Assembly: GCF_014692515.1 (NCBI RefSeq)
Contig: NZ_JACOIK010000006.1
Coordinates: 1 to 64,000 of the forward strand
Reading direction: 5' to 3'
DNA length: 64,000 bases
DNA from: Sphingobacterium micropteri
GTDB lineage: Bacteria; Bacteroidota; Bacteroidia; Sphingobacteriales; Sphingobacteriaceae
The stretch's first letter is position 1. Each line of letters begins with the position of its first letter. The position numbers and the translations under genes were made by a program. The notes under the pieces are model-generated. The model had not been told where the DNA came from, ran no database searches, and saw only the letters and a program-made list of their open reading frames with translations. Positions 52,831-62,789 of this stretch are shown here, in pieces.

Positions 52831-53646
52831 ATGAAAAAGACAACCATTTTTATAGCGTTCGCGTCTCTTTTCTTTTTGGCTTCCTGTAGTATGTTTGAGC
52901 TGGATAATTATCCAGCTCCGGCCGAAACGCTACAAGGTGAAGTCGTTGATGTAGCTACCGGAGATCCGGTGCTGACCGACCAAGGAAGTGAAGGGATTCG
53001 GGTGCGTCTCATAGAAACCAGTTGGGGAGATAATGTTACGCCTAATCCTGACTTTTTCTGTATGCCCGACGGCACTTTCCAAAATACAAAAGTTTTTAAA
53101 GGAAGATATAACGTCCAGGTAGACGGTCCGTTCATTCCGTTGTTGCGGGAGGATGAGCGTGGTGTACCGATCGCTGATGAAACAAAGGACGTCGATATCG
53201 AGGGGGTAACGCAAGTTCGGTTTGAGGTACAGCCATTCCTGAAAGTCGAATGGATGGATGAGCCTAGGGTGATCAATGGCAAAATTCAAGCGAAAGTGCG
53301 CGTGACCAGAGGCGTTTCGGAAAGTGAATTCCGGGAAAAAATAGAACCCATGGGCGGATATAGTAGCAGCTTTCAAAATATAACCGATATACAGCTTTTT
53401 GTCAGCTATTCCTCTACGGTGGGCTATCGAGCACGGGATGAACGTTGGTCGAGTGTCCTTGAATACACAGGGTCATCATTTAATAGCCTGCTTGGAGAGA
53501 CAGTTACGATCGAGTCCAACGGAACGATACCGTCCGGACGTATCGTATTTATCCGTGCAGCTGCCCGTATCAATTACGATACACCTAAAGGTAGCGGAAC
53601 AAGACGCTGGAATTATACGGACGCGAAAGAGGTGTTGGTAAGATAA
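52831..53646 (+). CDS. DUF3823 lipoprotein (SusE-position glycan-binding candidate)
   Basis: A 271-residue lipoprotein (LASC, C19). Its DUF3823 N-terminal Ig-like domain is LDNYPAPAETLQGEVVDVATGDPVLTDQG..., followed by a second beta-sandwich (about 130-271; VEWMDEPRVINGKIQAKVRV). DUF3823 proteins usually follow SusD in mannan- and N-glycan-type PULs and are thought to bind glycan at the surface. No enzyme motif. 60 bases after susD. Confidence 0.85.
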   Translation: MKKTTIFIAFASLFFLASCSMFELDNYPAPAETLQGEVVDVATGDPVLTDQGSEGIRVRLIETSWGDNVTPNPDFFCMPDGTFQNTKVFKGRYNVQVDGPFIPLLREDERGVPIADETKDVDIEGVTQVRFEVQPFLKVEWMDEPRVINGKIQAKVRVTRGVSESEFREKIEPMGGYSSSFQNITDIQLFVSYSSTVGYRARDERWSSVLEYTGSSFNSLLGETVTIESNGTIPSGRIVFIRAAARINYDTPKGSGTRRWNYTDAKEVLVR

Positions 53647-53662
53647 TGGGCAGTAAAACAAA

Positions 53663-55852
53663 ATGGTTATGACAAACTGGAGAATATATATCGGAGTTGC
53701 TGGTCTGATCGGGAGTAGCGGGGCAGTCATGGCGCAGCAAACGACCGATAACGTGAAGACAACTTTCCAGACCTCCCGAGAGTGGCGTCCGACAATTGAT
53801 AACCGTGCGGACGCGGTTATGATCTACGGCGTAGGCGGAAATCCTTCGGATAAACATAAAAGGTTACCGTTTAACGAGCGAGTCAAATCTTGGAAAGATA
53901 GGGGCTATACGATTCATTTCATGACGGGGATTGCCTGGGGCGAATACCAAGATTATTTCACCGGTCAGTGGGATGGAGAATGGCATCTGGACGAGGGGCA
54001 GGTCACCCGGCAGCAGGATACCATATGGCATGGCTATATGGTTCCTTATATTGTGCCGACGGACAACTTCCTTGCGTATTTGAAAGAAAAGCATGTGAAG
54101 CCTGTCATCGATGCGGGAATTGACGCCATATTTATGGAAGAACCGGAATTCTGGGCAAGGGCAGGCTATAGCGAATCGTTTAAGCGGGAATGGAAGAAGT
54201 ATTATGGCTTTGATTGGCGTCCACAACACGAATCTCCAGAGAATACCTATCTTTCTAATAAGCTCAAGTATCACCTCTATTATAACGCATTGAACGAGAT
54301 ATTTACTTTTGCCAAGGAATACGGCAAATCCAAAGGGATGGATGTGAAATGCTACGTTCCCACGCATTCACTCGTCAATTATGCCCAATGGATGATCGTT
54401 TCTCCGGAGGCTAGTTTGGCATCCTTACCGGTAGTGGATGGTTATATTGCACAAGTTTGGACGGGGACCTCACGAGAGCCCAACTATTTTAACGGAAAAG
54501 AAAGGGAACGGGTGTTCGAAACAGCGTATCTGGAATATGGATCTATGGAATCGATGACCGCACCTTCTGGCAGGAAAATGTTCTTTCTGACCGATCCTAT
54601 TGAAGACCGTGCCAAAGACTGGGTGGATTATAAAACCAACTACCAGGCAACTTTTGTTGCGCAATTGCTGTATCCGAACATTGCTGACTACGAGGTTATG
54701 CCTTGGCCAGAGCGAATTTATGAAGGGTTGTACCGGACAAATCCGAATAGTGATCAAAAAGAACGTATCCCGCGTCATTATTCCACGCAGATGCAGGTCA
54801 TGATCAATACATTGAACCAAATGCCACTAAGTGAAAATAAATTGTCGGGAAGCGAAGGGATCTCCGTGTTGATGGCAAATTCGTTGATGTTCCAACGTTT
54901 CCCAACGCACGAAGGATACGACGATCCACAGCTGGCGAACTTTTATGGTCTTGCTCTTCCTTTCCTAAAACGCGGTGTACCGGTAAAAACAGTACATATC
55001 GAGAATTTAGGGTACAAAGAAGCACTGAAGGACACCAAAGTTTTGCTCATGACCTATGCGAATATGAAACCGCTTGATCCGATTGCACACGAGCATTTGG
55101 CTGCATGGGTAAAAGCAGGGGGACAGTTGATCTATAGTGGGACCGACAATGATCCGTTCCAGACGGTACAGGAATGGTGGAATACGAAAAGTAATACTTA
55201 TGCGGTTCCAGCGGATCATCTTTTTGAAAAAATGGGTATTCTGCCGGGAGCAGACGGCGGCGTATATACATATGGTAGGGGATCTGTACAGATTATCCGG
55301 GTGGATCCAAAAGATTATACCCTTAAAACAAACAACAGCCAGCAACTAATTAAGGTAACACAAGAGCGATACCAAGCCGCTGGTGGCGACACGTTGGTCT
55401 TCAAAAATAACTTTTATTTGCAGCGCGGACCGTTTGAGTTGATTGCGGTGATGGATGAAAGTGTCAGTGAAGACGGCTATGCGATTAGTGGTACATTGAT
55501 CGATCTATTTGATCCTGAATTACCAGTGTCTAAAAAGCGCTATATTGCCCCGGGTGCACAAGGTTATTTTTTAAATGTGGATTTGATCCCCGACAAGCAA
55601 AAACCACAAGTCTTAGCTGCAGCCAGTCGTGTTTACGATGAAAAAATCACGAAATCCACTTATGCTTATATAGCGAAGAGTCCGATAGAAACAACCAATG
55701 CTTCTCGGGTACTTCTTCCAAAACGGCCGAAAAGTGTAAAAGTCAATGGAAAAGAGGTATTCAACACACGAAATTGGCACGAGGAGTCAAAGACTTATCT
55801 GTTGGGATTTGAAAACGACCCGGACGGTGTCGACGTAAAATTTGTATGGTAG
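53663..55852 (+). CDS. GH42-like glycoside hydrolase of unassigned family
   Basis: A 729-residue exported protein (signal peptide about 1-24, AVMAQ). The N-terminal part (about 45-400) reads as a TIM barrel: GYTIHFMTGIAWGEYQDYF, then DAIFMEEPEFWARAGYSESF with E159, E160 and E162 in the usual acid/base strand position. Residues about 430-545 look like a Rossmann-type beta-galactosidase trimerisation domain (VLLMTYANMKPLDPIAHEHLAAWVKAGGQLIYSG). The C-terminus is a beta-domain. This three-part order is that of GH42-related families, of which GH164 beta-mannosidase is one possible match I cannot confirm. Context suggests action on mannan side chains or core sugars. Confidence 0.6.
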   Translation: MVMTNWRIYIGVAGLIGSSGAVMAQQTTDNVKTTFQTSREWRPTIDNRADAVMIYGVGGNPSDKHKRLPFNERVKSWKDRGYTIHFMTGIAWGEYQDYFTGQWDGEWHLDEGQVTRQQDTIWHGYMVPYIVPTDNFLAYLKEKHVKPVIDAGIDAIFMEEPEFWARAGYSESFKREWKKYYGFDWRPQHESPENTYLSNKLKYHLYYNALNEIFTFAKEYGKSKGMDVKCYVPTHSLVNYAQWMIVSPEASLASLPVVDGYIAQVWTGTSREPNYFNGKERERVFETAYLEYGSMESMTAPSGRKMFFLTDPIEDRAKDWVDYKTNYQATFVAQLLYPNIADYEVMPWPERIYEGLYRTNPNSDQKERIPRHYSTQMQVMINTLNQMPLSENKLSGSEGISVLMANSLMFQRFPTHEGYDDPQLANFYGLALPFLKRGVPVKTVHIENLGYKEALKDTKVLLMTYANMKPLDPIAHEHLAAWVKAGGQLIYSGTDNDPFQTVQEWWNTKSNTYAVPADHLFEKMGILPGADGGVYTYGRGSVQIIRVDPKDYTLKTNNSQQLIKVTQERYQAAGGDTLVFKNNFYLQRGPFELIAVMDESVSEDGYAISGTLIDLFDPELPVSKKRYIAPGAQGYFLNVDLIPDKQKPQVLAAASRVYDEKITKSTYAYIAKSPIETTNASRVLLPKRPKSVKVNGKEVFNTRNWHEESKTYLLGFENDPDGVDVKFVW

Positions 55853-55972
55853 AAATTAAATAAATAATCTTTAAATAACATTCAGGAAATGTCCACGACT
55901 ATCAACCATAAACAGTGATGAATTTATGCTGGATATTCCATATGGCCATAAAAAAATAAAATACAAACACAT
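55853..55972. other. 120-base gap inside the PUL without a gene
   Basis: AT-rich spacer, longest in the PUL apart from the promoter region. No convincing TAnnTTTG element, hairpin or reading frame. It may only reflect local transcript processing. Confidence 0.4.
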
Positions 55973-58270
55973 ATGAAACAACATTCTTTTTTTCTGTTAA
56001 TTCTATTATGGATGACGAGCCTTCCGCAAATCTTTGCACAATCGCAAGAGCCGGTAGATTACGTAAATCCACTAGTAGGTACCTTATCTAAATATGAACT
56101 TTCAACAGGGAATACCTATCCAGCTATCGCCCGTCCTTGGGGTATGAACTTTTGGACACCACAGACCGGAAATATGGGCGATGGATGGATATATACCTAT
56201 ACTGCAGATAAAATTAAAGGTTTTAAACAGACACACCAGCCTAGTCCATGGAATAACGATTACGGACAATTTTCGTTGATGCCTATAACGGGGCAGCCGG
56301 TGTTTGATCAGGATGCACGGGCGAGTTGGTTTTCACATAAGGCCGAAATTGCAAAGCCATACTATTATAGTGTATTTCTGGCGGACCACGATATCACGAC
56401 GGAGTTCAGTCCGTCGCAACGGGCTGTCGTGTTCAAATTTACTTTTCCGAAGACCGATAGTGCGTATGTTGTCATTGACGCTTTCGACAAAGGTTCTTTC
56501 ATCAAGGTTATACCGGAAGAAAATAAGGTTATCGGTTATAATACGCGCATTAGTGGAGGAGCACCGGATAATTTTAAGAATTATTTTATCATTGAGTTTG
56601 ATCAGCCGATGGACAGCCATTTTGCCGTGAATAATGGAAACATAAATTCGGATGGCTTGGAAGTAACGGCAGATCATGCGGGTGCGATTATTGGCTTCAA
56701 AGGATTAAAAAAAGGGCAACAGATAACAGCCCGGGTAGCCTCTTCGTTCATTAGTTTTGAGCAGGCGTCGTTGAACTTAAATGAGGTGCGCGAGAAATCT
56801 TTGGAAGAGGTTGCTAACGAAGGTCGTCAGCAATGGAATGAGGTACTTGGACGTATCCGCGTTAAAGATCAAGATATCGACCGCCTCCGCACTTTTTATT
56901 CCTGTCTGTATCGCTCCACACTCTTTCCACGCGATCTTTCGGAAATAGACGCCGCAGGAAACCGCGTGCATTATAGTCCATATAACGGACAGGTACTGCC
57001 AGGAGAGATGTTTACCGATACAGGGTTTTGGGATACATTTCGAAGTCTTTTTCCGTTGTTAAATCTGCTTTATCCTTCTATGAATGACCGTATGCAAGAG
57101 GGATTGGTGAATGCTTATAAAGAAAGTGGTTTTCTGCCAGAATGGGCATCTCCCGGACATCGTGCTTCCATGATCGGAAATAATTCCGCTTCTGTGGTGG
57201 CAGATGCTTATCTCACCGGTAGAAAAGGTTATGATCCCATGGTGCTATGGGAAGCGGTGCAATGGGGCGCAAATAATGTGCATCCAAAGAACACGTCGAC
57301 CGGACGGTATGGACATGAACTTTATAACAAATTAGGCTATATACCCGCTGATGCTGATATTTCGCAGAATGCTGCTCGGACATTAGAATATGCATACAAT
57401 GATTGGTGTATATATCAATTTGGGAAGGCTTTGGGGCGGCCGGATGCAGAAACCAGCATTTACGCCCAAAGAGCTCTTAACTATAAAAATCTCTATGACC
57501 CTTCAACAAAGCTTATGCGCGGAAAGAATAAGAATGGGGAATTTATCGCAAATTTTGACCCCAGCGCTTGGTCGGACGAGTTTACAGAAGGTAATTCATG
57601 GCATTGGAGCTTCTGTGTATTTCATGATCCACAAGGGTTGATTGACTTAATGGGGGGCAATGAGGCTTTTACCGGCATGTTAGATACCGTCTTTTTGGTG
57701 CCTAGTCTGGAGGGGATGAAAAGCCGCGGGATGATCCATGAAATGCGGGAGATGCAGATTATGAATATGGGACAATACGCGCATGGTAATCAGCCTATAC
57801 AACATATGCCTTATCTTTACAACTATTCCGCATCGCCATGGAAGGCGCAGTATTGGGTACGGGAGATTATGGATAAGCTTTACTCTGCTGCTCCTGACGG
57901 CTATTGTGGAGATGAGGACAATGGACAGACTTCCGCCTGGTACGTATTTTCTGCTATGGGTTTCTACCCGGTAGCACCAGGGTCTGGCGAATATGTGCTG
58001 GGATCTCCGTTGTTCGACGAGGTGACCTTGCAGCTGGAAAATGGGAAAAAAATCGTTATTTCGGCGAGCAACCAATCGAAAGAAAACGTATACGTCGACC
58101 AGTTACGTGTAAATGGAAAAAACTATACGCACAATTTCTTGCGTATCGCCGATTTATATAAAGGGGCTAAACTAAATTTCCGTATGTCTGCGCAGCCTAA
58201 TCTATCCCGAGGCACAGCAAGTGAAAATAAGCCGTATTCGTTTTCTGATGAATTACGGGAGAAGAAGTAA
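55973..58270 (+). CDS. GH92-family alpha-mannosidase
   Basis: A 765-residue exported GH92 (signal peptide about 1-23, ending QIFAQ). GH92 enzymes are calcium-dependent exo-alpha-mannosidases. Family motifs include DYVNPLVGTLSKYELSTGNTYP, GDGWIYTYTADKIKGFKQTHQP (N-terminal beta-domain), TGFWDTFRSLFPLL, EFTEGNSWHWSFCVFHDPQGLI (about 535-555) and the catalytic-base/calcium region CGDEDNGQTSAWYVFSAMGFYPV (about 644-666). It would remove alpha-mannose from side chains or from GH76 products in the periplasm. Confidence 0.93.
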   Translation: MKQHSFFLLILLWMTSLPQIFAQSQEPVDYVNPLVGTLSKYELSTGNTYPAIARPWGMNFWTPQTGNMGDGWIYTYTADKIKGFKQTHQPSPWNNDYGQFSLMPITGQPVFDQDARASWFSHKAEIAKPYYYSVFLADHDITTEFSPSQRAVVFKFTFPKTDSAYVVIDAFDKGSFIKVIPEENKVIGYNTRISGGAPDNFKNYFIIEFDQPMDSHFAVNNGNINSDGLEVTADHAGAIIGFKGLKKGQQITARVASSFISFEQASLNLNEVREKSLEEVANEGRQQWNEVLGRIRVKDQDIDRLRTFYSCLYRSTLFPRDLSEIDAAGNRVHYSPYNGQVLPGEMFTDTGFWDTFRSLFPLLNLLYPSMNDRMQEGLVNAYKESGFLPEWASPGHRASMIGNNSASVVADAYLTGRKGYDPMVLWEAVQWGANNVHPKNTSTGRYGHELYNKLGYIPADADISQNAARTLEYAYNDWCIYQFGKALGRPDAETSIYAQRALNYKNLYDPSTKLMRGKNKNGEFIANFDPSAWSDEFTEGNSWHWSFCVFHDPQGLIDLMGGNEAFTGMLDTVFLVPSLEGMKSRGMIHEMREMQIMNMGQYAHGNQPIQHMPYLYNYSASPWKAQYWVREIMDKLYSAAPDGYCGDEDNGQTSAWYVFSAMGFYPVAPGSGEYVLGSPLFDEVTLQLENGKKIVISASNQSKENVYVDQLRVNGKNYTHNFLRIADLYKGAKLNFRMSAQPNLSRGTASENKPYSFSDELREKK

Positions 58271-58294
58271 TATTGTAAATTATAAGAGAACAAT

Positions 58295-60769
58295 ATGGTA
58301 GAAGTTCAAAATTTTATAAGAAACGGGAAGTATGTCGGTGCAGGGTTATTCGTCTTTATTTTATGCATATTAACGACCTATGGACAGGTTAATCAAGTTC
58401 GAAAAGCACCGGCCTATCCCTTGATTACACATAATCCGAATTTCAGTATCTGGTCGACTAGCGATCTCTTGACAGATAAAGCCACTGAGCATTGGACCGG
58501 TGTTGCGCATGGATTAACAGGTTATCTTGAAGTGGATGGTGTCCTATACCGTTTTATGGGTAAGAACGCTCCCCGTTACCAAACGATAATACCCCACGCT
58601 ACAGCGGACGGTAAAACTCGGATAAAATATATAGAGAAAGCTCAAAATGGCGGATGGAGTGGATTGGCCTTTGAAGATGCGAATTGGAAGGAAGGCGTGT
58701 TGCCAATCTCAGACAATAAAGCTATATCGGGTACTTTTTGGGAATCAGATGATATCTGGGTAAGACGGGAATTCTCTCTTGGAAAAATAGATGAAAACGA
58801 ACCGCTATTCTTGAAATTACATCATGATGATAATGTTGAAGTATATTTAAATGGTACTCTTGTGTTTAAGAAAGACGGTTGGAATAATCGTTTCGAATAT
58901 TTCGATATTTCGTCTAAAGCGAAAGGACTTTTACGCGAGGGTAAAAATGTCCTAGCTATTCACTTGAAAAATACAGCAGGCGGTCGCTTCTTAGATGTTG
59001 ATTTGGTACACAGCGTGGCATCCGATAAGGCAGATGTAGCCGTTGCGAAGCAGATTTCAGTAGATGTGCATGCTACACAGACGATGTATAGATTTGATTG
59101 TGGGGGCGTTGAACTGGGCGTTACCTTCACGTCACCATTGTTAATGGATGATCTTGACCTTCTTGCGCGACCTGTCTCCTATGTCTCCTACGAAGTGCTG
59201 GCGAAGGATGGAAAAAAACATGACGTTAAGATACATCAGGAAGTATCGTCAGATATAGCGGTTTATATGGCTGATCAACAGGAAGTAAAAGGACAGGTCT
59301 ATAAAGACGGAACGCTCTCTATACTGAAAGTGGGTACGGTTGAGCAACCCATATTACAAAAGGGAGCTGACGATATGCGTATAGATTGGGGACACTTATA
59401 TGTGGCTGTACCCACAGACAGAAATGTCAAACAGTTTATATCTGGCTATGACAACGCCTATCAAGGAAAATCGTTGACGCTGCATACCGAAATTTCGTTA
59501 GATCAGGTAGGTGCTACTCCTGCCAATCGCTTTCTGACCATCGGATACGATGAAGTATATGCCATTCAGTATTTCCATGCGGATTTACGTCCTTGGTGGA
59601 ACAAAAATGGCAATCGTTCTTTCGAGACACAATTACATGCTGCGGTAAAGGACTATGAAAAATTGATACAGCGGTGCACGGTTTTTGACAGTACATTGCG
59701 ACGCCAGGTGGCACAAGCGGGTGGCGAAGAATATGCCCATCTTTGTGTTTTGGCCTATCGGCAAAGTATTGCAGCACATACGCTGGTTGAAAGTCCGACA
59801 GGAGAAGTACTATGGCTTTCGAAAGAAAATAATAGTGGAGGCTTTATTAATACGGTGGATGTAACCTATCCCTCATCACCATTATATTTAATATATAATC
59901 CTGTTTTGTTACAGGGAATGCTAAATGGTATTTTCTATTTCAGTGAAAGTGGGAAATATCCACACCCATGGGCGGCACACGATTTGGGAACCTATCCCTG
60001 GGCAAACGGACAGACATATGGCGAGCCGATGCCGGTAGAAGAATCTGGGAATATGTTGATTATGACAGCTGCAATAGCCCGTGCACAAGGAAATGCACAA
60101 TATGCCGAAAAACATTGGCAGGTTTTAACCCAATGGACCGATTATCTGGTGAAAGAAGGATTGGATCCGAAAACACAGCTCTGTACGGACGATTTCGCTG
60201 GTCATCTTGCACGCAATGCTAATCTTTCGTTGAAAGCTATTATGGGAATAGCAAGTTATGCCCGATTGGCTGATATGTTAGGAAAGAAGGATGTTGCCGA
60301 CCGTTACCGGAAGATCGCCGAGGAGATGGTGCCCAAATGGATGGACTTAGCAGATGGTGGCGATCACTATGCGCTAACGTTCGATGATCCAAATACCTGG
60401 AGTCAGAAATATAATCTAATTTGGGATAAAGTTTTGGGTTTTAATTTGTTTCCTAAAGAAGTTGCGGCTAAAGAGCTTGCCTATTATCTACCGCGTATGA
60501 ATCGCTTTGGCCTGCCCCTTGATAGTCGCAAAAATTATACTAAAAATGACTGGATTGTATGGACAGCAACCTTGGCAGATGATCGGAAAACTTTTGAAAA
60601 GTTTATCGATCCGCTACACCGTTTTATACTGGAAGCTCCTACACGTGTTCCGCTGAATGACTTCTATGATAGTACTACCGGTATCCGCGAAAACTTTAAA
60701 GCAAGAAGTGTTGTGGGTGGCTTTTATATGAAATTGCTCGCTGAGCAATGGGGAAGTAAGGGACATTGA
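58295..60769 (+). CDS. DUF4965/GtaA-like glycoside-hydrolase-fold protein with inserted beta-sandwich
   Basis: An 824-residue exported protein (signal region about 12-32). DUF4964-like start (YPLITHNPNFSIWSTSDLLTD), then a galactose-binding-like insert (about 118-235; WVRREFSLGKIDENEPLFLKLH, VEVYLNGTLVFKKDGWNNRF). DUF5127 (QTMYRFDCGGVELGVTFTSP), DUF4965 and a C-terminal (alpha/alpha)6 domain follow (about 540-810; WAAHDLGTYPWANGQTYGEP, CTDDFAGHLARNANLSLKAI). The families were first named for fungal glutaminase A, but in PULs they probably act on glycans. Function here is uncertain. Confidence 0.8.
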   Translation: MVEVQNFIRNGKYVGAGLFVFILCILTTYGQVNQVRKAPAYPLITHNPNFSIWSTSDLLTDKATEHWTGVAHGLTGYLEVDGVLYRFMGKNAPRYQTIIPHATADGKTRIKYIEKAQNGGWSGLAFEDANWKEGVLPISDNKAISGTFWESDDIWVRREFSLGKIDENEPLFLKLHHDDNVEVYLNGTLVFKKDGWNNRFEYFDISSKAKGLLREGKNVLAIHLKNTAGGRFLDVDLVHSVASDKADVAVAKQISVDVHATQTMYRFDCGGVELGVTFTSPLLMDDLDLLARPVSYVSYEVLAKDGKKHDVKIHQEVSSDIAVYMADQQEVKGQVYKDGTLSILKVGTVEQPILQKGADDMRIDWGHLYVAVPTDRNVKQFISGYDNAYQGKSLTLHTEISLDQVGATPANRFLTIGYDEVYAIQYFHADLRPWWNKNGNRSFETQLHAAVKDYEKLIQRCTVFDSTLRRQVAQAGGEEYAHLCVLAYRQSIAAHTLVESPTGEVLWLSKENNSGGFINTVDVTYPSSPLYLIYNPVLLQGMLNGIFYFSESGKYPHPWAAHDLGTYPWANGQTYGEPMPVEESGNMLIMTAAIARAQGNAQYAEKHWQVLTQWTDYLVKEGLDPKTQLCTDDFAGHLARNANLSLKAIMGIASYARLADMLGKKDVADRYRKIAEEMVPKWMDLADGGDHYALTFDDPNTWSQKYNLIWDKVLGFNLFPKEVAAKELAYYLPRMNRFGLPLDSRKNYTKNDWIVWTATLADDRKTFEKFIDPLHRFILEAPTRVPLNDFYDSTTGIRENFKARSVVGGFYMKLLAEQWGSKGH

Positions 60770-60866
60770 GACGATTTGATGCTATTTTGAATTAAAAGGT
60801 CAAGGTTTTGTTTTCTTTATATTGCATTTTTGGAATATAAACCGGGAAATCAAAATAGAAACAATA

Positions 60867-62711
60867 ATGAAGCGATTTTTTGCATTAGCATGTTTAGTCA
60901 CGACGAGCTGGTTCGCCGCACAAGCGCAGGATTGGAAACCAGCAGGGGACAAAATTTTAACCACCTGGGGTGAACACCTGGATCCAGCGAATCCGCATCC
61001 GGAATACCCCAGACCACAGTTGGAACGTAAGGACAATTGGAAAAATTTAAATGGATTATGGAAGTATACCATTGTAGACAAATCCGTTTCCGAAAAACCA
61101 ACATCTTGGGAGGGGGATATATTGGTACCCTTTGCAATTGAATCCGCCTTATCTGGTGTAGGAAAGGAAGTTGGAAAAGACAAAGCCTTATGGTACAGCC
61201 GAACGATATCCGTACCCAAGGCTTTTCGGAAAGGGCGTGCCTTGTTACATTTTGGTGCGGTAGACTGGCAATGTGATGTATATGTAAATGGACAGCATAT
61301 CGGTCAACACGAAGGGGGGTTCGATCCCTTCTCTTTTGATATCACAGACGCGTTAAAAAAAGGTGTGGATCAAGAAATTGTGGTACGCGTATGGGATCCG
61401 ACAAGCGAAGGACCACAGCCTCGTGGAAAACAGATCAATAATCCACATGGGATATGGTACACCCCTGTAACGGGGATATGGCAAACTGTCTGGTTGGAAA
61501 ATGTGCCCGAAAGTTATATTGTAAATACAAAACATACCCCTGATGTAGACCAATCGTTACTACATTTTGCTGCTGAAGTAGAAGGAGCAAAAGTAGGAGA
61601 TGAGTTGCTGGTGGAGATTTATGATGGCGCGCAGAAGATTGGCGAACAACAACTCGCTTTAAACCAAGAATCGGCTTTATCCGTGAACAATCTGACTTTA
61701 TGGAGTCCTACAAATCCGAAGCTTTATGACCTGCAAATCAAATTACTACGTGGTAAAAAGGTTATCGATCAGGTGAAAAGCTATTTCGCTATGCGAAAAA
61801 TAAGCATGAAGAAGGGGAGCGATGGTGTTCAGCGTATGTATTTGAATGATGAGTTTGTGTTCCATTATGGACCCTTAGATCAAGGTTGGTGGCCAGATGG
61901 CTTACATACACCTCCAAGTGATGAGGCCTTGAAGTTTGACGTTGTCAAAACGAAAGAGATGGGCTTTAACATGATCCGTAAACATATCAAAGTCGAACCT
62001 GCCCGCTGGTACCGTCATTGTGATAGCCTTGGTATTTTGGTTTGGCAAGATATGCCGAGTGGTGATCTTGGTGGAAATATCTGGGATATGCAGCCCGGTA
62101 AAATTTCCAATGGTATTCATGATAAGGATCGCACACCTGAATCCGAAGCGATCTATAAAAAAGAATGGAAGGCGATCATGGATGCATTACATAACTTTCC
62201 GAGTATTGTGATTTGGGTACCTTTCAATGAAGCATGGGGACAGTTCAAAACGAAAGAAATTACGGAATGGACGATGAACTATGATCCATCCCGTTTGGTG
62301 AATAGCGCCAGTGGGGGGAATTTCGCCTTTATCGGACATATTTTGGACATCCATAACTATCCAGGTGCTGCCATGCCCGATCCGAATCTTTTTGGCGACA
62401 AATTCATACTGGCGTTGGGCGAGTTTGGCGGGTTAGGGTTACCGGTAGAAGGTCATACTTGGCAGGAGAAAGACAACTGGGGTTATCAATCGTTTAAAAA
62501 TAAAGAAGAGCTTACCAAGCGTTATCAGGAATTGGTGACAGATCTGAATGAGCTAATTAAGCGCGGATTATCTGCCGGCGTCTATACGCAGACAACGGAT
62601 GTAGAAGTGGAAACAAATGGTTTGATGACGTACGATAGAAAAATTATTAAAATTCCAGAAGCAGAGCTTAAGAAAATGCATGAAGTGTTATATAATCATG
62701 TAGTTGAATAA
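60867..62711 (+). CDS. GH2-family glycoside hydrolase
   Basis: A 614-residue exported GH2 (signal peptide MKRFFALACLVTTSWFAAQAQ). Sugar-binding jelly roll (about 20-190), Ig-like domain (about 195-285) and TIM barrel (about 290-614). The acid/base Glu is in SIVIWVPFNEAWGQF and the nucleophile Glu in FILALGEFGGLGLPVEG. GH2 covers beta-galactosidases, beta-mannosidases and beta-glucuronidases. In this mannan-type locus beta-mannosidase or beta-galactosidase are both possible. The ATG at 60867 was taken over an upstream in-frame ATG because the signal peptide starts there. Confidence 0.9.
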   Translation: MKRFFALACLVTTSWFAAQAQDWKPAGDKILTTWGEHLDPANPHPEYPRPQLERKDNWKNLNGLWKYTIVDKSVSEKPTSWEGDILVPFAIESALSGVGKEVGKDKALWYSRTISVPKAFRKGRALLHFGAVDWQCDVYVNGQHIGQHEGGFDPFSFDITDALKKGVDQEIVVRVWDPTSEGPQPRGKQINNPHGIWYTPVTGIWQTVWLENVPESYIVNTKHTPDVDQSLLHFAAEVEGAKVGDELLVEIYDGAQKIGEQQLALNQESALSVNNLTLWSPTNPKLYDLQIKLLRGKKVIDQVKSYFAMRKISMKKGSDGVQRMYLNDEFVFHYGPLDQGWWPDGLHTPPSDEALKFDVVKTKEMGFNMIRKHIKVEPARWYRHCDSLGILVWQDMPSGDLGGNIWDMQPGKISNGIHDKDRTPESEAIYKKEWKAIMDALHNFPSIVIWVPFNEAWGQFKTKEITEWTMNYDPSRLVNSASGGNFAFIGHILDIHNYPGAAMPDPNLFGDKFILALGEFGGLGLPVEGHTWQEKDNWGYQSFKNKEELTKRYQELVTDLNELIKRGLSAGVYTQTTDVEVETNGLMTYDRKIIKIPEAELKKMHEVLYNHVVE

Positions 62712-62740
62712 TGATATAATCCCCCTTTACAACTTTTAAG

Positions 62741-62779
62741 AAGAAAGCTCGGATAGTAAAACTATTCGAGCTTTTTCTT
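62741..62779. terminator. Bidirectional terminator at the end of the PUL
   Basis: Stem AAGAAAGCTCGGATAGT / ACTATTCGAGCTTTTTCTT (one G-T pair, short bulge) with an AAA loop and T-rich tails on both strands. It lies between the convergent GH2 and response-regulator genes. Confidence 0.85.
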
Positions 62780-62789
62780 ATTTTGATAT

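Noticed and set aside
53864-54367. Minus-strand frame of 167 codons inside the GH42-like gene
   Set aside because: It is a shadow of the coding strand with no domain and no upstream signals.
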